Source: Spirochaetales bacterium (GTDB taxonomy: Bacteria > Spirochaetota > GWE2-31-10 > MWDO01). From it: 61,393 nt of DNA. Below are positions 33,642 to 42,200 of this stretch, piece after piece. Position 1 is the stretch's first letter, and every line of letters begins with the position of its first letter. The notes below the pieces were generated by a model. The model was not told where the DNA came from and ran no database searches. It saw only the letters and a program-made list of their open reading frames with translations. Both the position numbers and the translations under genes were made by a program. The stretch spans positions 1 through 61,393 of the forward strand of contig JAFYAI010000121.1 in NCBI GenBank assembly GCA_017540815.1, written 5' to 3'.

Positions 33642-34081
33642 ATAATCCTCCTGTATGCTTCTGAAAATACGACTAATCCTGTCATTATATAAATGACATA
33701 AAAATAACGAAATTTGTATTGTTGGCTGATAAAGAAAGATTATATTAATAATGAATTAGTTCTCATAGAAGAATCTCCGCAATGTAAACTCATTACAAAA
33801 AACTCCGTATCACCAAATGTTACACCGAACAGAAGAAGCCTACATTACGGAAAAACTTCACTGTCCCATTATAGATACGAGAGTTTTCCGACGGAAGAAT
33901 TCTCTTCATTAACGAGACCGTAATGTAAAATATCTTCTGTTTTGGTAAAAGAGGGTGTAATCTCTTATACCAAAAGATTATTTGTAATTAATTAAATATT
34001 AGTCTATAAAGTAAAAATTGTCAAGAAAATTATTCATAAAAAAATGCTCGGTTTTTCAAACCAAGCATTTTTTTATGTTCT
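33642..34081. other. Gene-poor spacer with structured DNA
   Basis: A 69-codon frame on the plus strand (33714-33923) lacks a ribosome-binding site and I do not call it. Two inverted repeats are seen: ACATTACGG/CCGTAATGT (about 33840-33926) and a strong stem TTTTGGTA...TACCAAAA with an inner AAGAG/CTCTT (33940-33975). These suggest structured RNA or a regulator site, but nothing more can be said. Confidence 0.4.
34038..34074. terminator. Terminator after the PIN pseudogene
   Basis: Arms AAAAAAATGCTCGGTTT and AAACCAAGCATTTTTTT (34038-34054, 34058-34074), one C-A mismatch, symmetric so usable from either side. Confidence 0.8.
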
Positions 34082-34498
34082 TTAAAGATCACCGATATAC
34101 ATAACATTAATTTCTTTTACCTGCCTGAGTTGTCCGTCATTTGTCAAAAATACATCACATCCGTATTCAATACACGTACCAAGCTGCAAAGCATCGCCTA
34201 ACTTTATGGCTTTATGTATCGATCATATTAACGCAGCTCTTTTTGCAATTTGCTCATTGATATTAACTTTTATAAATCCCACCCGTTTTAGATATGTCTG
34301 ATAATTCTCCATCTGTACAAAATCTCTATCTGCAAATGGCTTAACAAAAAATTCTGCATCAGTAATTGTCGATGTATAAAACTTAGCACTTTTTTCCATA
34401 CCAAATGCAATATAATCAAGTACTTTGTTATAAAATGGACTAATTTCACCAACAAGATAAATAAATGGGTTTGTATCTAAAAAAATCTTACCATGCAA
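34082..34498 (-). pseudogene. PIN-domain (VapC-like) toxin with an in-frame stop
   Basis: A TTG-started reading frame of 139 codons, interrupted once by TGA at 34223-34225. The first 91 residues (KIFLDTNPFIYLVGE with the catalytic Asp, STITDAEFFVKPF) and the rest (KLGDALQLGTCIEYGCDVFLTND, then a closing YIGDL) together make a complete PIN domain. The stop replaces a residue in the ALI-x-SIHKAIKLGDA helix. Without it the protein would be about 138 residues, normal for VapC toxins. TGA is used as a stop by other genes here, so recoding is unlikely. The truncated 91-residue product lacks two of the acidic active-site residues and is likely inactive. It overlaps the antitoxin gene by 11 bp. Confidence 0.85.
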
Positions 34499-34742
34499 TT
34501 TCTCTATCCTCCCTCATCTGTCGCTGATACTCAACAGGATCTACTCCTTTCCAGAGATCTTTCATGCTTCCAGCAAATTCATACAGTGCTTTAAGTCGAT
34601 CCTCAATAGTATCTTTTCGGTTTTCTTCCGATACAACCTGCGGTTCTCTTTGTGCAAGAAACATCATAAAATCATTTACTTCCTGTTGAGCACTGGCTGA
34701 TAAAGAATTATACACATTTAACATTGCTTCTGGCATTTTCAA
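34488..34742 (-). CDS. Antitoxin of the PIN-toxin pair (VapB-like)
   Basis: An 84-residue small helical protein (NSLSASAQQEVNDFMMFLAQREP, then an acidic C-terminal half ending KGVDPVEYQRQMREDREIAW). It overlaps the PIN gene start by 11 bp, the usual antitoxin-first order of VapBC-type pairs. The N-terminal segment resembles the DUF2281-type antitoxins that neutralise PIN toxins by binding their active site. With the toxin broken it may now be free of its partner. Confidence 0.65.
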   Translation of the reverse strand: MKMPEAMLNVYNSLSASAQQEVNDFMMFLAQREPQVVSEENRKDTIEDRLKALYEFAGSMKDLWKGVDPVEYQRQMREDREIAW

Positions 34743-34793
34743 ACTCCTTTATTATATTATTAACACAACATGGATAAAAAAGCAAGCATTTTT

Positions 34794-35633
34794 TTACCCA
34801 AGAATTTTCTTGAATGTATTAAAATTCTCAATATGCTTCGGCGTGCAGTAAACCGCAAACTCGATAAAGCGAAACGCATGAAGATAATCAGCGATAACTA
34901 ACTTAGCAGCAGATGCAGCAGCCTGCGGTGGATTGCCGAACGCTCCGCATCCGAATGCACCGAGTATAACCGCTTCATTGCCATTAATTAATGCTGTATC
35001 AAGTATTCGCCTGAGCCGTCTCTGATGAATAGCTGTCAACTCCGCAGAGCTGACATTCTGACCGTCTTCATGACAGCCGTGCAGATCAGGTGCAGCACAT
35101 GTAATGACATTCACATTATACCACTCATCTTCACTCATCATCTCAGGGAAGTCAGTATCAGACTTAAATACTTTCACCGACGGTGTATAGATAATATCAT
35201 CGTTATGCACCCCCGACAGATTACCCTCTCGATGCGGAGTATAGAACTTATCCCACGACGCACGGCTATTCAGACTATAATAGAGAGTCGAGCAGCGGCA
35301 CAGACATTCTTCCTGAGCAGACGCACCGTGCTTTACGCCACCGCCTGGATTCATTGATGAGGCGAAGTTATGTACTGCCGTTATAATTCCTTTTTTAGCA
35401 TATATTGAAGCAGCTTCAAAAGTTCGCTTCTGCGAAACTGTGACTTTTACATTGTCATTATATTTTAATTTCATTTCTGCGGTAACAGGTATAATATCAT
35501 TCTCCACGATATAACTCTGATGAGCAGCCGAATATCTACATGATGATGCAAGACTTGGCAGTGTTTCATATTGCTTTTTGGTATCTGCGAAGATTTCACT
35601 TAATTTATCCCGTCTGTTACTGTGATAATACAT
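34794..35633 (-). CDS. TIGR02452-type bacterial poly(ADP-ribose) glycohydrolase (PARG)-like protein
   Basis: A 279-residue protein of the microbial PARG/TIGR02452 family with a macro-domain core. The PARG signature is seen as NPGGGVKHGASAQEE (GGG and the catalytic Glu pair, about residues 96-110), with GAFGCGAFGNPP (about 228-239) from the phosphate-binding loop. These enzymes remove ADP-ribose from proteins or nucleic acids. It sits next to toxin-antitoxin genes and might be part of a defence or stress island, but it could also be housekeeping. The start at 35633 is followed by the usual YYHSNRRDKLSEIFADT N-terminus of this family. Confidence 0.82.
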   Translation of the reverse strand: MYYHSNRRDKLSEIFADTKKQYETLPSLASSCRYSAAHQSYIVENDIIPVTAEMKLKYNDNVKVTVSQKRTFEAASIYAKKGIITAVHNFASSMNPGGGVKHGASAQEECLCRCSTLYYSLNSRASWDKFYTPHREGNLSGVHNDDIIYTPSVKVFKSDTDFPEMMSEDEWYNVNVITCAAPDLHGCHEDGQNVSSAELTAIHQRRLRRILDTALINGNEAVILGAFGCGAFGNPPQAAASAAKLVIADYLHAFRFIEFAVYCTPKHIENFNTFKKILG

Positions 35634-35960
35634 TTTGTTCTCCTTATTTCCTTATAATTTATTTCAATTATAATTTATAAATATCATTTTGTCCAATAAA
35701 ATTCAAAAAAATTCGAGTTATTGACAATTTGTTAATAAACTGTCAATAACTCGTTAGTAAAATGTTTATTTATTGTCAAATAATTAAATTTTGTTATTTT
35801 TTTTATTAATTTTGCATAACTTATTGATATTACAAAAGTTACATCTATAATCTTTTTATTAAACCTGCCGATAAAGCTCAAAAATTCAATACAAATTCTA
35901 TTAACAGGCTGCTCATAACCTGTCAATAACTCACTATATCATTTTATACTCTTGACAAAT
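35634..35960. other. AT-rich spacer with a GAGTTATTGACA inverted repeat
   Basis: No gene is supported. GAGTTATTGACA (35715-35726) and TGTCAATAACTC (35741-35752) are inverse complements 14 nt apart, and a third TGTCAATAACTC lies at 35921-35932. AACCTGTCAATAAC is shared with the spacer before recF (44911-44926 on the other strand). A GCCGATAA (35867-35874) resembles the sigma-28 -10 box, but its -35 (TAAT) is imperfect and no gene follows. Confidence 0.6.
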
Positions 35961-35993
35961 AAAAAACCGACCCCGACCAACGGTCGGGATCGG
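35961..35993 (-). terminator. Terminator after the DHH gene
   Basis: On the minus strand the stem CCGATCCCGACC/GGTCGGGGTCGG (one mismatch) is followed by TTTTTT. It lies 34 nt past the stop of the gene at 36027. Confidence 0.85.
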
Positions 35994-36026
35994 AAAAGAA
36001 GTGTTTATGAAAAGAAAAATCTTTTA

Positions 36027-37292
36027 TTACATATTTTTAGCATAAGGAGCTGTCTTATCTCCGATAAGGCTAACCAACTCATCTCGAAACTGTTTGATCT
36101 TACGCACAAATGCTACCCGACCAATATCTGCTATACGAAAACTTGTAGCCCCTTCATGACCGCCACCGCCCAAAAAATATGCATTAAATACTTTATTAAA
36201 CAGCGACTCAAGATTACGCAGATCATAGCCTTTGAACTCAGATGTTCGCCGGATCTTGACATAATACAGCTGATAAAGATTATCATAATAAGCAAATATC
36301 CCAATCGCACCTGCAAAGTCAGGCACCATATTGGAGAAGTCTCCGGTCAGCTTACAGAACACACAAGTCGAGTCTTTTGACTTTGCAAGAGACTCATATT
36401 TATCAACAGGCGGCATTACAAGCAGTCCAATGCCTTTAACTGCTGATGTCTTAGTCACATAACGTTCCAAAGTTTTTTTCTTTGTTTCGTTCATTCTGTT
36501 AATGGTATCAAATACCATCTGAGATGTACTGATCTTGCGGGCATCTCCCCATGTCAGGTCAGTGAGTCTGTCAGACAACAAAGTAAACCATCTGTCATAA
36601 CTGTCTTTATTGGTTACAAATTTGCCGAAATGCGTATCGAAACATATACCAACCAACAGGCTAAGTACAATATTTCTTGGAAAATATCTGTCGAAGTCTA
36701 TTTTCTTTATATCTTCTGTCTTAAGCATATTATTAGCATCTTCTTCCGAGAGGTTCATAATATTAAATCCAAGAACAGTAAAGAACTCTGCTATAATCTC
36801 ACAACATGAGTTGGTCTTGGCAAACAGAGGAACTGCATTGCGAAATGTCTGCTCGCTGTCTGCTCCGAAGTGATGATCTATCTCTATATGCGTCTGAGTT
36901 GATTTTTCATCAAGGAATGCAAGCATCTGTTCATTGTTTGGCAGCAGAAAATGAGTCGGCGTATCGCAACTGACTATCACAGCATCTTGATTCTCTACGA
37001 TGCTTTTAACTATTGCCATATCCTGCACAACATTAATATTATTATAGATAGCAATGTCGAAAAGAAAATCAAGATTTTTGTCAAACCCGTCAGGCAAATA
37101 AATAATACATTCCTTACCGTATCTGCGTATATACAATGCTAATGCAACACTGGCACCGACCGCGTCAGGATCCGGGCTAAAATAAAAAATGAAACTTTTG
37201 CCTGTTCTTATTATCTCATTTATTTTATTGGCATTACTGATAAACTGATCCGGCCGCAGCGGATCTTTCTGTATACATATACTCTCGCTCAT
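36027..37292 (-). CDS. DHH-family phosphoesterase (RecJ/NrnA-like)
   Basis: A 421-residue protein with the DHH motifs in order: FYFSPDPDAVGASVALALY (DxD), CDTPT (catalytic region), and the IEIDHHFGAD motif that names the family. The C-terminal part has DHHA1-type GGGGHEGATSF. Such enzymes cut pAp, short oligonucleotides (nanoRNA) or cyclic dinucleotides. In context next to a GAF/HD-GYP gene, a link to cyclic nucleotide turnover is possible but not shown. I chose the second ATG, 6 nt into the longest frame, because GGGATG lies at better spacing before it. Confidence 0.85.
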   Translation of the reverse strand: MSESICIQKDPLRPDQFISNANKINEIIRTGKSFIFYFSPDPDAVGASVALALYIRRYGKECIIYLPDGFDKNLDFLFDIAIYNNINVVQDMAIVKSIVENQDAVIVSCDTPTHFLLPNNEQMLAFLDEKSTQTHIEIDHHFGADSEQTFRNAVPLFAKTNSCCEIIAEFFTVLGFNIMNLSEEDANNMLKTEDIKKIDFDRYFPRNIVLSLLVGICFDTHFGKFVTNKDSYDRWFTLLSDRLTDLTWGDARKISTSQMVFDTINRMNETKKKTLERYVTKTSAVKGIGLLVMPPVDKYESLAKSKDSTCVFCKLTGDFSNMVPDFAGAIGIFAYYDNLYQLYYVKIRRTSEFKGYDLRNLESLFNKVFNAYFLGGGGHEGATSFRIADIGRVAFVRKIKQFRDELVSLIGDKTAPYAKNM

Positions 37293-37302
37293 AGTCATCC
37301 CA

Positions 37303-39303
37303 TTATTTATTGTTCAATACTTCATATACCTTTTGTCCGATAAATATATCAACCAGATCACTGTCAAGAGATCCGGCATCTTTCTCCATTCCGAGTATCT
37401 GCAGAGCCTTATCGAGTGGAGCAGCTTTTTTATAAGGTCTGTCACTCGCAGTCAGTGCGTCGAATATATCCGCTATCGCCATCATTTTTGATTCTATCAT
37501 TATCTCATCCTCATGCAATCCTCTCGGATATCCTCTGCCGTTAAGTTTCTCATGATGAGCATAAGCAATATCAGGGATACATGACATTGCCTTAGTCCAT
37601 GGGATCTTCTTTAAGAAATCATACGAATGAGTTACATGACTTTCTATTTCTTTGCGTTCTTCCTCTGTCAGACTGCCTCGTTTTACAGTAAGAGAAGCGA
37701 CTTCTGCAGAAGTAAGATATATAACACAGTCGCCGTTAAGAGCCTTATACTGCTTATTCTCCAATTCCTTTATAATGTTACAGCAGTCATCTTCAAGCAG
37801 AGACGGTTTATTGGCATTCAACACCGCCTCGATATATCTGTCTGTCTCGGCCAGATTATCAGCAAGTTCTTTGTCTATATCATCTTTATGTTTCAGGTAT
37901 TCTTCATACCCCTGATGTTCTATAATATCTATCTTTCTCTTATTGGCATCATCACTCATCATGTGTTTGATGAGATCCAAACGATTTTTTATATTCTCAA
38001 GCTGCTCAGGATAAAGTTTATCTGCTTTAACCAGCACACTTTCACGAACACCTATCTTACCAAAGTCATGCAGCAGACCTGCATATTCGATATATTTTAT
38101 TCTGTCTTCACTGAATGTCACATCCTTATATTTGCCTTCATGAATGTTATTGAGCGTTCTGGCAAACTCAGAAGTCAAAAGTGCAACCCGACCGCTGTGA
38201 CCTGATGTTGTCGGGTCTCGTGATTCTATTGCGGTTACAGAAGCTCTGATAAATCCTTCAAATATTCCGCTGATCTCTTTATACAGCAGTGAATTCTCTA
38301 ATGTAACACCGGCCTGACTGGCAAATGAAGTCACTATCTCTTCATCAGCTTTCGTAAATGGTATCACCTGCTGTTCAAATCTCTCCATATCATCTATCTT
38401 GACAAGGAAATTTCGTTTTTTATTAAACAGCTGCAGAACACCGATTATCTCATTATCAGTATTGATCATCGGAGTAACTATTACAGATTTATTTCGGACT
38501 TTGAGTTTTGTCTCGGACTCTACACTATAAGAATAGTCCTTATCCTCAGGTATATGATGAGCATCGGGTATATTCTCAGTAACACCTGTCAATGCAGCAT
38601 AACCGACTATTGACTTCTTTGTAATCGGCATCGTGAATGTCGGTGTTTTCAAATCAAACGAGTAATTCTGACTTTTCTCGAATTTTATAAGACGTTCTGT
38701 TTTTTCATTGCCGTCTTCGTCAGTTGTTTTATTCTCGATAATAAGGTAAATTGATCCGGCATCTGCTTTAGTAATCTCACGGCTCTTTGTCAATATCTGA
38801 TCAAACAGCCTGTCAATATCACGAATTTCAGACAGTGACGCACCTATATCTATCATTGTATTAAAGTTAGTTAATGCCGTATCGTATTTATCAAACAGCA
38901 GATCACGTTCTTTATCCTTAATAAGGCTCTGCTCTATTTTTCTGAAAATACCTGCCAACTTAACAGGCTCTATATCATCAGGGATAACTTTGTATATAAA
39001 ATCATTAAAAATACGCTTATCATCTACATTCAGTTCAACATTGCCGGGGAACATAACTATCAGAATAAGGCCATTCTTTACAGCAAGTTTCATTGACGCA
39101 GAATTACTCAAATACATATCAGATGATACGATAACAGCATTATATCGTTTTGCATCATTCATATCATCGAAATATTCAATGTTATAATGAGACACCTGCT
39201 CCGAATCGAAATGGAGTTTATCGGTCTGAACCTTGAGGAATCCTATCCTGATCTCAATATCAGCCTCTGCCCGTAATTCATTAAGAATGTGACTGTAATT
39301 CAT
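37303..39303 (-). CDS. GAF plus HD-GYP domain protein, probable cyclic di-GMP phosphodiesterase
   Basis: A 666-residue signalling protein. The N-terminal 130 residues resemble a response-regulator-like or PATAN-like fold without an obvious phosphorylation Asp. A GAF domain follows (about 150-345, LFDQILTKSREITKADAGSIYL). The HD-GYP domain (about 355-655) has HSGRVALLTSEFA, LLHDFGKIGV and the diagnostic HHEKLNGRGYPRGL. An inserted helical segment (about 425-540) splits the HD half. HD-GYP enzymes hydrolyse c-di-GMP. The ATG at 39303 has AAAGG before it and sits behind a near-consensus promoter. It ends 10 nt before the DHH gene, which is likely in the same operon. Confidence 0.88.
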   Translation of the reverse strand: MNYSHILNELRAEADIEIRIGFLKVQTDKLHFDSEQVSHYNIEYFDDMNDAKRYNAVIVSSDMYLSNSASMKLAVKNGLILIVMFPGNVELNVDDKRIFNDFIYKVIPDDIEPVKLAGIFRKIEQSLIKDKERDLLFDKYDTALTNFNTMIDIGASLSEIRDIDRLFDQILTKSREITKADAGSIYLIIENKTTDEDGNEKTERLIKFEKSQNYSFDLKTPTFTMPITKKSIVGYAALTGVTENIPDAHHIPEDKDYSYSVESETKLKVRNKSVIVTPMINTDNEIIGVLQLFNKKRNFLVKIDDMERFEQQVIPFTKADEEIVTSFASQAGVTLENSLLYKEISGIFEGFIRASVTAIESRDPTTSGHSGRVALLTSEFARTLNNIHEGKYKDVTFSEDRIKYIEYAGLLHDFGKIGVRESVLVKADKLYPEQLENIKNRLDLIKHMMSDDANKRKIDIIEHQGYEEYLKHKDDIDKELADNLAETDRYIEAVLNANKPSLLEDDCCNIIKELENKQYKALNGDCVIYLTSAEVASLTVKRGSLTEEERKEIESHVTHSYDFLKKIPWTKAMSCIPDIAYAHHEKLNGRGYPRGLHEDEIMIESKMMAIADIFDALTASDRPYKKAAPLDKALQILGMEKDAGSLDSDLVDIFIGQKVYEVLNNK

Positions 39304-39319
39304 AAACAACCTTTAATTT

Positions 39320-39348
39320 ATTATACCACAAAATTTTTATCTTTTCAA
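39320..39348 (-). promoter_or_regulatory. Promoter of the HD-GYP/DHH operon
   Basis: TTGAAA (39343-39348), 17-bp spacer, TATAAT (39320-39325) on the minus strand, about 16 nt before the ATG. Confidence 0.75.
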
Positions 39349-39409
39349 AACATTTTTACATTATACACTATCAATATAATATCGGAAAAAATTATTATAA
39401 AAATTATAC

Positions 39410-39438
39410 TTGCAAATAATTATGCTTTTTTATATACT
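39410..39438 (+). promoter_or_regulatory. Promoter of the DUF362 gene
   Basis: TTGCAA (39410-39415), 17-bp spacer, TATACT (39433-39438) on the plus strand, 42 nt before the ATG at 39481. It is back to back with the HD-GYP promoter. Confidence 0.65.
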
Positions 39439-39480
39439 GCTTACACAAAATACTTTAACAAATATAAATATGGAGTAATT

Positions 39481-40590
39481 ATGTCTAAAGAAGTTTATTT
39501 TGCAGATATGCACTGCAGCTACAACAACAACAAATCAGATAAAATCAAACGGCTGCTGCAGAAGTTTCCTGATAGGATTAAATCCGGGGATCTGACGGCG
39601 ATTAAGATTCATTTTGGTGAGATCGGCAATGATTCATTCATATCACCGATATTTGCACGCGAAGCAGTGAACTTTGCTCGTGCTGCAGGAGCAAAGCCAT
39701 TCGTAACTGATACAAACACACTTTATTCAGGCAGCAGACATAATGCTGTTGATCATCTGGCTACAGCAACTCTTCACGGTTTTGTTCCATCTGTTATTGA
39801 TGCTCCTGTCATAATAGCCGACGGTCTCCGCGGCAGTAACTATCGTGATGTTACTCTGCCGGATTCTGCAGGAGATACTATTCTGAAGAAATTCCACATT
39901 GCAGGAGACATTTTGGATGCAGACAGTATGATAGTTATGTCGCACTTCAAAGCACATGAGATGGCAGGTTTTGGAGGAGCGATTAAAAACCTCGGCATGG
40001 GCTGTGCTCCGGCAGCAGGTAAAAAAGATCAGCATTCTACGAGACAGTTTGTCCGCCACGATCAGTGTGTTGGCTGTGGAGTATGCCAACGAATATGTCC
40101 TGAACATGCAGCAGTTGTCACCAACGGTAAAGCAAATATTAATACAGAAATATGTATTGGCTGCGGCGAATGTATGGCTAACTGTCCGAAGCACGCAATC
40201 GATATTGATTGGACTACAGAGATTGTGCCTTTCGTTAAGAGATTAACAGAATACGCCTACGCAGCAGTTGCCGATAAACAAGGCAGAGTTATATACATTA
40301 ACTTCCTGACAAATATAGTTCCTGATTGTGACTGCTGCGGTATGTCTGATGCTCCTATAGTCAGAGATATTGGTTTCCTTGCTTCTGACGATCCTGTTGC
40401 TCTTGACAAAGCATCCTACGATCTTATCAATGCTCAGCAGGCATATACAGATACCCGACTAACAGAAAATCTGCAGCCGGGAGCTGATAAATTCAAAGGA
40501 CTGCGTCAATTTACAGAAGGTCAGGTACAATTTGAATACGGTGCACAGATCGGCTTCGGCACAATGGATTATAATCTAATCAAGATATAA
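39481..40590 (+). CDS. DUF362 protein with two [4Fe-4S] ferredoxin motifs
   Basis: A 369-residue cytoplasmic protein. The DUF362 part (KIHFGEIGNDSFISPIFAR, DTNTLYSGSRHNA, MSHFKAHEMAGFGGAIKN) surrounds two ferredoxin clusters CVGCGVCQRICP (about 193-204) and CIGCGECMANCP (about 221-232). These proteins are common in anaerobes and probably carry electrons to an unknown partner. GGAG precedes the ATG; the frame reads on upstream for 64 codons but there is a clear promoter in that stretch. Its stop overlaps the next start by 1 nt. Confidence 0.85.
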   Translation: MSKEVYFADMHCSYNNNKSDKIKRLLQKFPDRIKSGDLTAIKIHFGEIGNDSFISPIFAREAVNFARAAGAKPFVTDTNTLYSGSRHNAVDHLATATLHGFVPSVIDAPVIIADGLRGSNYRDVTLPDSAGDTILKKFHIAGDILDADSMIVMSHFKAHEMAGFGGAIKNLGMGCAPAAGKKDQHSTRQFVRHDQCVGCGVCQRICPEHAAVVTNGKANINTEICIGCGECMANCPKHAIDIDWTTEIVPFVKRLTEYAYAAVADKQGRVIYINFLTNIVPDCDCCGMSDAPIVRDIGFLASDDPVALDKASYDLINAQQAYTDTRLTENLQPGADKFKGLRQFTEGQVQFEYGAQIGFGTMDYNLIKI

Positions 40591-41069
40591 TGAAAAACTC
40601 AAATCAGATCAAAATATTATTTATATGTCACGGTAATATCTGCCGGTCTCCTATGGCAGAGTTTGTAATGAACAGTCTCATCGCCCAATCAGGCATGAGC
40701 CGTCAAATCATTGCACACTCCGCAGCTACGAGCACAGAAGAGATCGGCAATGATATTCACAGAGGAACTCGATCACAGCTGCTGAGTCATAATATACCAT
40801 TCAGACCTCGCCATGCCAGACAAGTTACTCAGTCTGATTATCATAATTATGATTATCTTATAGTTATGGATGATAATAATCTTCGCAATCTTCGCCGTAT
40901 TATTCCTAACGATCCTGAAAATAAAATCCATAAACTGTTATTTTTTACCGAATGTCAACACGATATTGCTGATCCGTGGTACACAGATGACTTCGATACA
41001 ACTTTCAGCGAGATAATGGATGGATGTAAAGCATTACTGCAATTCATAATGCACAATTGTTCCACGTGA
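40590..41069 (+). CDS. Low-molecular-weight protein tyrosine phosphatase
   Basis: A 159-residue phosphatase with the P-loop CHGNICRS (about residues 14-21, C-x5-R-S) and the general-acid loop DPWYTDD near residue 131. It removes phosphate from tyrosine or arginine residues. It is translationally coupled to the ferredoxin gene upstream (stop-start overlap TAATG). The last residues (MHNCST) and stop lie across the AATTCATAATGCACAATTG-type repeat and the parS site at 41058-41073, so the end of this gene has been shaped by both. Confidence 0.9.
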   Translation: MKNSNQIKILFICHGNICRSPMAEFVMNSLIAQSGMSRQIIAHSAATSTEEIGNDIHRGTRSQLLSHNIPFRPRHARQVTQSDYHNYDYLIVMDDNNLRNLRRIIPNDPENKIHKLLFFTECQHDIADPWYTDDFDTTFSEIMDGCKALLQFIMHNCST

Positions 41070-41073
41070 AACA
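41058..41073. promoter_or_regulatory. parS site, copy 1 (ParB binding)
   Basis: TGTTCCACGTGAAACA, a perfect match to the bacterial parS consensus TGTTNCACGTGAAACA. It covers the stop codon of the phosphatase gene. Confidence 0.93.
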
Positions 41074-41093
41074 CTATGGATTTTCGATTATTT

Positions 41094-42200
41094 TTATAAA
41101 ACAACCGAAAATCCTAACAATGTCATCTCAACTGTCAAAAAGTCATAATTGCATGGATAAGAATAAAAAGTATTATTCTCATCAAGGATGAATTTCTGTA
41201 GAGTTTTCAGACTAATCTGAAACGAATAATAAAGAAACTTAAATATCTTAACATCAATTTTCTGATAAAATGCAAATTGCGGCATAAACTCACTTCGATA
41301 ATCACCGGTTTTATTCCAGCCATTTGCATGATAAAGATGATAATTATATGCCTGTATTCCAAATGAATAATGATACCTTTCTGCAAAGAATGATGCTCCT
41401 ATAAAAAATCCATAACCAAACTTAAATGTGGCATTATAATAATCTGTTGTTCCACGTGAAACATCATCATACAAGAATATCATATCATCATAATTAATCT
41501 TAAAAAACACCCCTGCTTCCATATAACGTAGCGGATAAAACGATACTGTAATATTTACCGGAAAAAAAGAAAATATCTTAGAATTTGTTCTCTGATCGAA
41601 ATAAAGTTTAACTGATGTCGTCATAAGAGACAGTCCAAATATCGGGAAATCTCTCTCCTTTTTCCTCTTTGCAGATTGGATCTTCACAGGACGAATTATA
41701 GGTTTTATATCAAGTTCATTTATACAGGATCTAATCTGAGACAGACTATTCTCAAAAAATATCGATGCATCAAGCAAAACTGCCTCAATATCAATAGTAT
41801 AAAAATCATAAGATAAAGTAAGCATGGATTTTGTTTCATTATTGCCATAAACGGATACATCATATCTGAGGATGTTATTATCACTGACATATCCTCTGAA
41901 ATAAAGAAATCCAAATCCACCGTTTAATCGGACATAATTAATCGCCGACTGAACAGCATCTGTATCTGTGAAATCATAATTATTACTGCTGAATATAAAG
42001 CTAACATCATCATTTGCTGATAATGTATCAGCAATATAATCAGACACATAATCAAGAAACAAAACAGCATCATCTTCTATTTCATAAACAGATTTGTCAT
42101 AATATTTAAATACAAAAATATTTTTCGTTTCTCCATCAATCCTGCAAAGTGAAAATGCGAATAATAATAAAGTAATAATCATTCTATAATTTCTTCGCAT
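41094..42200 (-). CDS. Envelope protein, probable outer-membrane barrel, member of a tandem pair
   Basis: A 368-residue exported protein. After the signal peptide (about 22 residues) is a periplasmic region (about 25-175) with a TolB-N or CsgG-like look (NIFVFKYYDKSVYEIED), then about 180 residues of alternating amphipathic strands rich in Tyr and Phe (SFYPLRYMEAGVFFKINYDD, FKFGYGFFIGASFFAERYHY) typical of a small outer-membrane barrel. It lies next to a similar gene, with a 17-bp overlap if the first ATG is used. A second parS site lies inside the coding sequence. I know of no named family. Confidence 0.62.
   Translation of the reverse strand: MRRNYRMIITLLLFAFSLCRIDGETKNIFVFKYYDKSVYEIEDDAVLFLDYVSDYIADTLSANDDVSFIFSSNNYDFTDTDAVQSAINYVRLNGGFGFLYFRGYVSDNNILRYDVSVYGNNETKSMLTLSYDFYTIDIEAVLLDASIFFENSLSQIRSCINELDIKPIIRPVKIQSAKRKKERDFPIFGLSLMTTSVKLYFDQRTNSKIFSFFPVNITVSFYPLRYMEAGVFFKINYDDMIFLYDDVSRGTTDYYNATFKFGYGFFIGASFFAERYHYSFGIQAYNYHLYHANGWNKTGDYRSEFMPQFAFYQKIDVKIFKFLYYSFQISLKTLQKFILDENNTFYSYPCNYDFLTVEMTLLGFSVVL
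41448..41463. promoter_or_regulatory. parS site, copy 2 (inside a gene)
   Basis: Second exact TGTTCCACGTGAAACA, same orientation as the first and 390 bp away, within the coding sequence of the barrel-like protein (encoding part of FLYDDVSRGTTDY). Confidence 0.93.

Noticed and set aside
33714..33923. 69-codon frame in the spacer
   Set aside because: It starts with TTG, has no ribosome-binding site and has no recognisable features.
34223..34225. TGA read as an amino acid in the PIN gene
   Set aside because: TGA ends other clear genes here (e.g. the XPB gene and hepT), so recoding is not supported; a nonsense mutation is simpler.
35867..35874. GCCGATAA resembling a sigma-28 -10 box
   Set aside because: The -35 would be TAAT, not TAAA, and no plus-strand gene follows.
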